Origin: Actinoplanes subtropicus
GTDB taxonomy: Bacteria; Actinomycetota; Actinomycetes; Mycobacteriales; Micromonosporaceae
Length of the DNA: 7,764 nt
Assembly (NCBI RefSeq): GCF_000721705.1
Contig: NZ_JOJL01000086.1
Coordinates: forward strand, 1-7,764
Reading direction: 5' to 3'
The position numbers and the translations under genes were made by a program. The notes beneath the pieces were generated by a model. It saw nothing but the letters and a program-made list of their open reading frames with translations, was not told the DNA's origin and ran no database searches. Positions 5,383-7,764 of the stretch are shown here, in pieces. Positions within the stretch are counted from its first letter, which is position 1, and the number at the start of each line of letters is the position of its first letter.

Positions 5383-5905
5383 GCAACAGGCCAGCTGGTC
5401 TACAGCGACCGCGGTCTGTCGTTCAGCAGCCGGAACGGTCTGCCCATACCTGGAGGACGATCTTTCCGGTACCGCGTGTCCGACGGCTATCACTTGGCGC
5501 TTGAAGTCTTCGACTCTGGCGCTGTCGCGCTCGCGGCTCGAGATGTCGTCGGCGAGTATTCGACCTATCCCGGCAGGTCAGACCAGGAAATGGTCCTCGA
5601 CCAGAACGAGGTCATCACCTACACGTTCTTGACGCTCGGCATCTTCTCCGAAATCTCTGAGCGCGCCGGGCTGCACTGCCAGCATCGGTGTGCACATCGA
5701 TGGCCTGCGCGGCGCGAAACCTCAACGACCGCCCTCACGAGGTTTCTGGACTAGCGCGGTTCCGTACCGCGATGAGAGCTACCGCCGGACAACCAGCGCA
5801 ACGACGGTCGAACTCTCCGGTGACCTCACCGGAGTTCTCGATCGACTATTCGGTCACCTCCTGCGTGGGCTCGGAATCGGTGATCCGCTGCGCCAAGCCA
5901 CGTGA
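5383..5905 (+). pseudogene. C-terminal fragment of a gene, frameshifted
   Basis: Two abutting frames look like one broken protein. Frame one runs from about 5383 to 5670 with TGQLVYSDRGLSFSSRNGLP, then VSDGYHLALEVFDSGAVALA, DQEMVLDQNEVITYTFLTLG and IFSEISERAGL. The next frame (+1) carries TASIGVHIDGLRGAKPQ, then PYRDESYRRTTSATTVELSG and a helix VLDRLFGHLLRGLGIGD, ending at TGA 5903-5905. Both parts are rich in D, E, V and Y with codons fitting a real gene, and they join naturally near 5640-5686 if one frameshift is allowed. The order '(S)IGVHIDGLRG...Y..D.YRRTT.A...EL......L.G.LLR.LG' recalls the C-terminal region of actinobacterial proteins with an N-terminal Schlafen AlbA_2-like domain, but no such domain is present here. 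The N-terminus is missing and the fragment starts next to the element, which probably truncated it. The family is a tentative guess. Confidence 0.5.
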
Positions 5906-6009
5906 CCGTCAGGTTCCGGTCGCATCTGCGGCCCAACGAATGCCGGCGATCCGGCTGTCTCCCGCCGGTCGTCGTCTTGGGGCACCGGCCGTTCGGAGTC
6001 ACAGTGCGC

Positions 6010-6155
6010 ACGGCTGCCCAATCGCCTCGCTCGACTTTCAAGTCGGCCAGCCGACTGCCCGCGTGCCCGTAACCTGCTTCTGCCCGCCAACGCAGTTCCT
6101 CGACACGTCCCTGTTCGGCAAGCACGTCGGCCCGCCTCCACGCCTCAGCCTGCAC
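6010..6155 (-). pseudogene. TPR-like repeat protein fragment
   Basis: On the minus strand a frame from 6155 reads RRADVLAEQGRVEELRWRAE, then AGYGHAGSRLADLKVERGDW. This is one full and one partial unit of the 'LA.LLA..GR..ELR.RADAGD..A..RLADLL.ERGD' repeat that fills many actinobacterial TPR-like scaffold proteins. After about residue 48 the resemblance stops and the frame becomes Arg/Thr-rich without repeats, although it stays open to 5826. There is no N-terminal domain or plausible start. I read it as a relic of a larger gene, not as a functional 109-residue protein. It lies head-to-head with the WD40 relic. Confidence in the repeat is good. Confidence 0.5.
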
Positions 6156-6159
6156 GCCG

Positions 6160-6530
6160 CCCTCACCGGGAACCCCCTGCCCAACCTCGGCAGACCGCTA
6201 CCCACCCTCTGGACCCACCGCAACACCACCCCACACGAAATCCTCACCCGACTGGACACCCGCGGTTCAGGCGGTGCGTGCACGACGGTGAACGGCCGGT
6301 CGGTCGCGGTCACCGGCAGCGACGATGCCACGGTACGGGTATGGGACCTGACCACAAGCAACCCCATCGGCGAGCCCCTACCCACGACCCAGGTGTACGT
6401 GCTCGGCATCACCGATGACATCCTCATCATGGCCGGGGGACAACATCGCCGCCACCGACCTGACCCAACTACCCAAAACCAACCGCTGGCCGACACACGC
6501 AACCCACATACCGGCACGACACCGTAGACA
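6160..6530 (+). pseudogene. WD40 repeat protein, frameshifted C-terminal fragment
   Basis: The frame carries VNGRSVAVTGSDDATVRVWD, then LTTSNPIGEPLPTTQVYVLG and ITDDILIMAG. 'GR.VAVTGSDDATVRVWDLTT..PIGEPLP' is a near-perfect WD40 blade of the type in actinobacterial multi-repeat proteins, in which a last half-blade usually follows. That half continues in another frame: removing one G from the GGGGG at 6435-6439 makes AGDNIAATDLTQLPK. Upstream, ALTGNPLPNLGRPLP (from about 6160) may be a worn preceding blade. No start, kinase or peptidase domain is present. WD40 proteins act as protein-binding scaffolds. This one is a remnant of about 1.3 blades and cannot form a propeller. Confidence 0.6.
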
Positions 6531-6895
6531 TTTCGCCGAAAACGAGCGCCCACCCGAGGCCGCCCTACACCGCCTCGACCAGCGCGAATCTCAGCGACGA
6601 TGGCGCGCCGGACGGCGGCCCGGCGCCGACTTCACCCGCGCGGGTCAGAGCGGCTCTGCGATCCCCGACTGAACGCCAGCCGAGCGACTTCGTGCGTCGC
6701 GCTCTCCCCAGCAGGGACGGCTCGGTCGGGTTCATCGATCAGGTCTTCGATGAACGTTGTTCGTCCGCCGATCCCGGCCACCCACGGGACGAGGTACCAG
6801 CCTCGACACGGTCCACAAGCGCGTGCGCGCGGCTAGACGGAACGACATTGCCCGAACCGCAACGTCCTCGGGCAGCACAGGCCGTTCCGAAACAG
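6531..6895. other. Gap with no convincing gene; possible decayed coding stretch on minus strand
   Basis: No gene is supported. On the minus strand, an open stretch 6632-6832 contains WYLVPWVAGIGGRTTFIEDL followed by IDEPDRAVPAGESATHEVAR, protein-like but with no start codon. A neighbouring minus frame supplies AHALVDRVEAG just upstream (about 6800-6835), as if one gene had a frameshift near 6800. I do not recognise it. The stretch includes a perfect 9-bp inverted repeat, GTTCATCGA (6730-6738) and TCGATGAAC (6747-6755), which may be an operator or just a result of the codons for FIEDLIDE. Confidence 0.35.
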
Positions 6896-6917
6896 CCGAT
6901 CACCATCCGAGCACCAC
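6896..6917. repeat. 22-bp direct repeat, left copy
   Basis: The 22 bases starting CCGATCACCATCCGAGCACC are identical to 7262-7283. The two copies lie 366 bases apart, start to start, and bracket the inverted repeat, terminator and tRNA fragment. A perfect match this long is not expected by chance in 7.8 kb. Confidence 0.85.
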
Positions 6918-6918
6918 C

Positions 6919-6956
6919 GTCCCATTTCTTGGGAAAATCCCCTCGAGAAATGGGAC
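6919..6956. repeat. Long inverted repeat
   Basis: GTCCCATTTCT (6919-6929) and AGAAATGGGAC (6946-6956) form a perfect 11-bp inverted repeat around 16 bases that hold a smaller GGGA/TCCC palindrome. It starts one base after the left direct repeat. It could be a protein-binding site, a recombination site or a transcribed hairpin. Confidence 0.7.
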
Positions 6957-6959
6957 ACG

Positions 6960-6999
6960 AAAAAGGGCCGCGATCTGCGTTTCCGCAGCTCACTGGCCC
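6960..6999 (-). terminator. Intrinsic terminator downstream of the tRNA fragment
   Basis: Read on the minus strand, GGGCC (6999-6995) and GGCCC (6969-6965) enclose CTGCG-GAAA-CGCAG (6988-6975), followed by TTTTT (6964-6960). A stem with an inner GNRA-like loop and a T-run is a good factor-independent terminator. It lies 37 bases past the end of the tRNA similarity, the right direction and distance for a tRNA transcript. Confidence 0.55.
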
Positions 7000-7035
7000 C
7001 AAACTGTGTAAGATGGTGGTACCGAGAAAAGATGT

Positions 7036-7084
7036 AAACCTTTCGATCCGTAGTCAGATGCTCTATCCATTGAGCTACGGGCGC
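7036..7084 (-). pseudogene. 5' part of a tRNA-Arg(ACG) gene
   Basis: The minus strand reads GCGCCCGTAGCTCAATGG, then ATAGAGCATCTGACTACGGA and TC, matching the typical bacterial tRNA-Arg(ACG): 5' acceptor strand, complete D-arm with AGCTCAATGGATAGAGC, and the anticodon loop CTACGGA with anticodon ACG. The 3' side of the anticodon stem is TCGAA where TCAGA is expected, losing at least one pair. Weak likeness continues through AAGGTT, after which the variable loop, T-arm (GGTTCGAATCC) and 3' acceptor strand are absent. It cannot make a working tRNA, so an intact copy must lie elsewhere. A terminator follows on the same strand. tRNA genes are common integration sites, and this fragment lies inside the 22-bp direct repeats. 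Confidence 0.85.
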
Positions 7085-7550
7085 TCGTTCAACTACTCTC
7101 CGTGGTCGCGCGTACTGATGCGTCCACGGGGTCGCGGTTGCGTATCCGCAGGTCCGCGGGTTTTGTTACTCCCTGGCCCTGCGAGGAACGACTCTAGCAT
7201 GCCGCCGAGTGGGGCTCGCGTGCCGGTGGGTGCCGCGTAGTGCTGCACCGTGTCCCGACGTCCGATCACCATCCGAGCACCACGCCGCCAAATCATCATC
7301 TTCACCCAAGAGTGCATCTGATTCGGCAGACCCACTGTAGATGATCGGGCGCGGCCATCGCGAGGTGATTTTCCAGCCGAACGCGGGTAACGAGAACAGG
7401 TCATGGCATAGGCGACAACTACCGCGATTCGGCCCATCGGCCCCGTCCGCAGCGGCGTACGTACCGCCAAATGACGCACTCGACATCCGCCAACCGTCAC
7501 GCTCAGTCATAGCGGTGCAGCCTGGCGGCATAGCACCTATAGTTGGCTTA
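7085..7550. other. Gap with no convincing gene
   Basis: Apart from the right copy of the direct repeat I see no supported feature. A minus-strand frame from 7510 (MTERDGWRMSSASFGG) runs to 7166 with SLPAFGWKITSRWPRPIIYS and GEDDDLAAWCSDGDR. It has no Shine-Dalgarno sequence and weak codon bias, so it may be chance or decayed. It would lie back to back with the SOS-box gene. Confidence 0.35.
7262..7283. repeat. 22-bp direct repeat, right copy
   Basis: This copy is identical to 6896-6917. Flanking bases differ at once on both sides, so the repeat is sharply bounded. Confidence 0.85.
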
Positions 7551-7562
7551 GAACATGCGTTC
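7538..7562 (+). promoter_or_regulatory. LexA-type SOS box with possible -10 element
   Basis: GAACATGCGTTC (7551-7562), followed by GA, fits the actinobacterial and Bacillus-type LexA site (GAAC-N4-GTTC, often flanked by TCG/CGA). A TATAGT hexamer at 7538-7543 could be the -10, which would place the box over the transcription start, a normal position for repression. I see no good -35. The box lies 84 bases ahead of the ATG of the next gene. Confidence 0.65.
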
Positions 7563-7646
7563 GACCAGCGCCCGCGAACCGCTGGTCAACGCGCACCACT
7601 GCTGCTGCGCCTTCCCTCGCGGCCCGCACCACCGAGGGGAGGCAGC

Positions 7647-7764
7647 ATGCCCGCCAGTCGCAGCGCCTGGGCCGGGGCGATCCGTACCGCCGACGACGTG
7701 CGCCGCCTCCTCGACGACACCAACGCCGCCGGCACAACCAACCTGACAGCGCTCGCCCGGGCCG
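7647..7764 (+). CDS. Start of a probable SOS-regulated gene of unknown function (partial)
   Basis: The gene runs off the window; 39 codons are visible. The ATG at 7647 has an excellent ribosome binding site, GAGGGGAGG (7634-7642), four bases ahead. Nearly every codon ends in G or C, as in a healthy gene of this genome and unlike the eroded region to the left. The visible sequence starts MPASRSAWAGAIRTADDVRR and continues LLDDTNAAGTTNLTALARA. It is alpha-helical in character, with no signal peptide or membrane segment. I do not recognise it: it is not the start of RecA, LexA, DnaE2, ImuB or UvrA as I know them. The SOS box upstream suggests induction by DNA damage, so a role in repair, mutagenesis, phage induction or toxin release is possible, but that is inference from the promoter only. 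Confidence 0.7.
   Translation, partial: MPASRSAWAGAIRTADDVRRLLDDTNAAGTTNLTALARA

Noticed and set aside
5688..6527. A single 279-codon gene
   Set aside because: Only its last third (about 6160-6440) is protein-like. The first part overlaps the C-terminal fragment ending at 5905 and the TPR relic on the other strand, so the open frame is fortuitous in a GC-rich region.
6752..6762. GAACGTTGTTC as a second SOS box
   Set aside because: The half-sites are three bases apart instead of four, and no gene start follows within a useful distance.
6896..7283. CRISPR array from the repeated 22-mer
   Set aside because: There are only two copies, 366 bases apart, with no regular spacers and no cas genes.
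7555..7746. Reading frame starting at the ATG inside the SOS box
   Set aside because: It lacks a ribosome binding site, is rich in Pro, Cys, Thr and His, and overlaps the better gene at 7647 in another frame.

Overview
The window comes from a high-GC actinobacterium. The coding regions mostly end codons in G or C, GTG starts are common, and several proteins belong to families I know mainly from Streptomyces and Micromonosporaceae: an E9imm-type peptide, a CPCC cysteine-rich protein, a DUF6431 transposon-associated protein, 'MSYDLAVWEG' proteins and WD40/TPR scaffold proteins. Short palindromic intergenic repeats with a CTCGCT-type core fit Micromonosporaceae best, but that placement is inference. 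The window reads as accessory chromosome: small orphan genes separated by intergenic repeats and hairpins, then a mobile-element remnant and broken genes.

Positions 1-4105 hold six small genes. A three-helix membrane protein (175-504, +) ends in a hairpin. Two genes on the minus strand follow: a 150-residue protein of unknown function (760-1212) and an E9imm/colicin-immunity-like peptide (1377-1622). Divergent from these is a two-domain protein with an Imm1-like C-terminus (1866-2561, +). It converges on a 289-residue unknown gene (2710-3579, -), with a hairpin between them. Last comes a CPCC-family gene (3833-4105, -), cut by an in-frame TGA where Trp is expected; its frame stays open to 3704. 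Two of these genes resemble immunity proteins of toxin systems, but no toxin is visible.

Positions about 4431-5356 hold a degenerate transposon-like element. It carries an intact DUF6431 gene (4649-5221) overlapping the first 26 codons of a lost second gene, ends built from the motif ATGAACACGAAC, and a candidate 9-bp target duplication. Positions 5383-6530 are a graveyard: a frameshifted C-terminal gene fragment, a minus-strand TPR-like fragment and a frameshifted WD40 C-terminal fragment.

Positions 6531-7550 have no convincing gene but are rich in structure. A perfect 22-bp direct repeat (6896-6917 and 7262-7283) brackets a long inverted repeat, an intrinsic terminator on the minus strand and the 5' two thirds of a tRNA-Arg(ACG). 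At the right edge a LexA-type SOS box (GAACATGCGTTC, 7551-7562) lies upstream of a well-initiated gene of unknown function (from 7647) that leaves the window. No CRISPR array, rRNA, intact tRNA or complete known defence system is visible.
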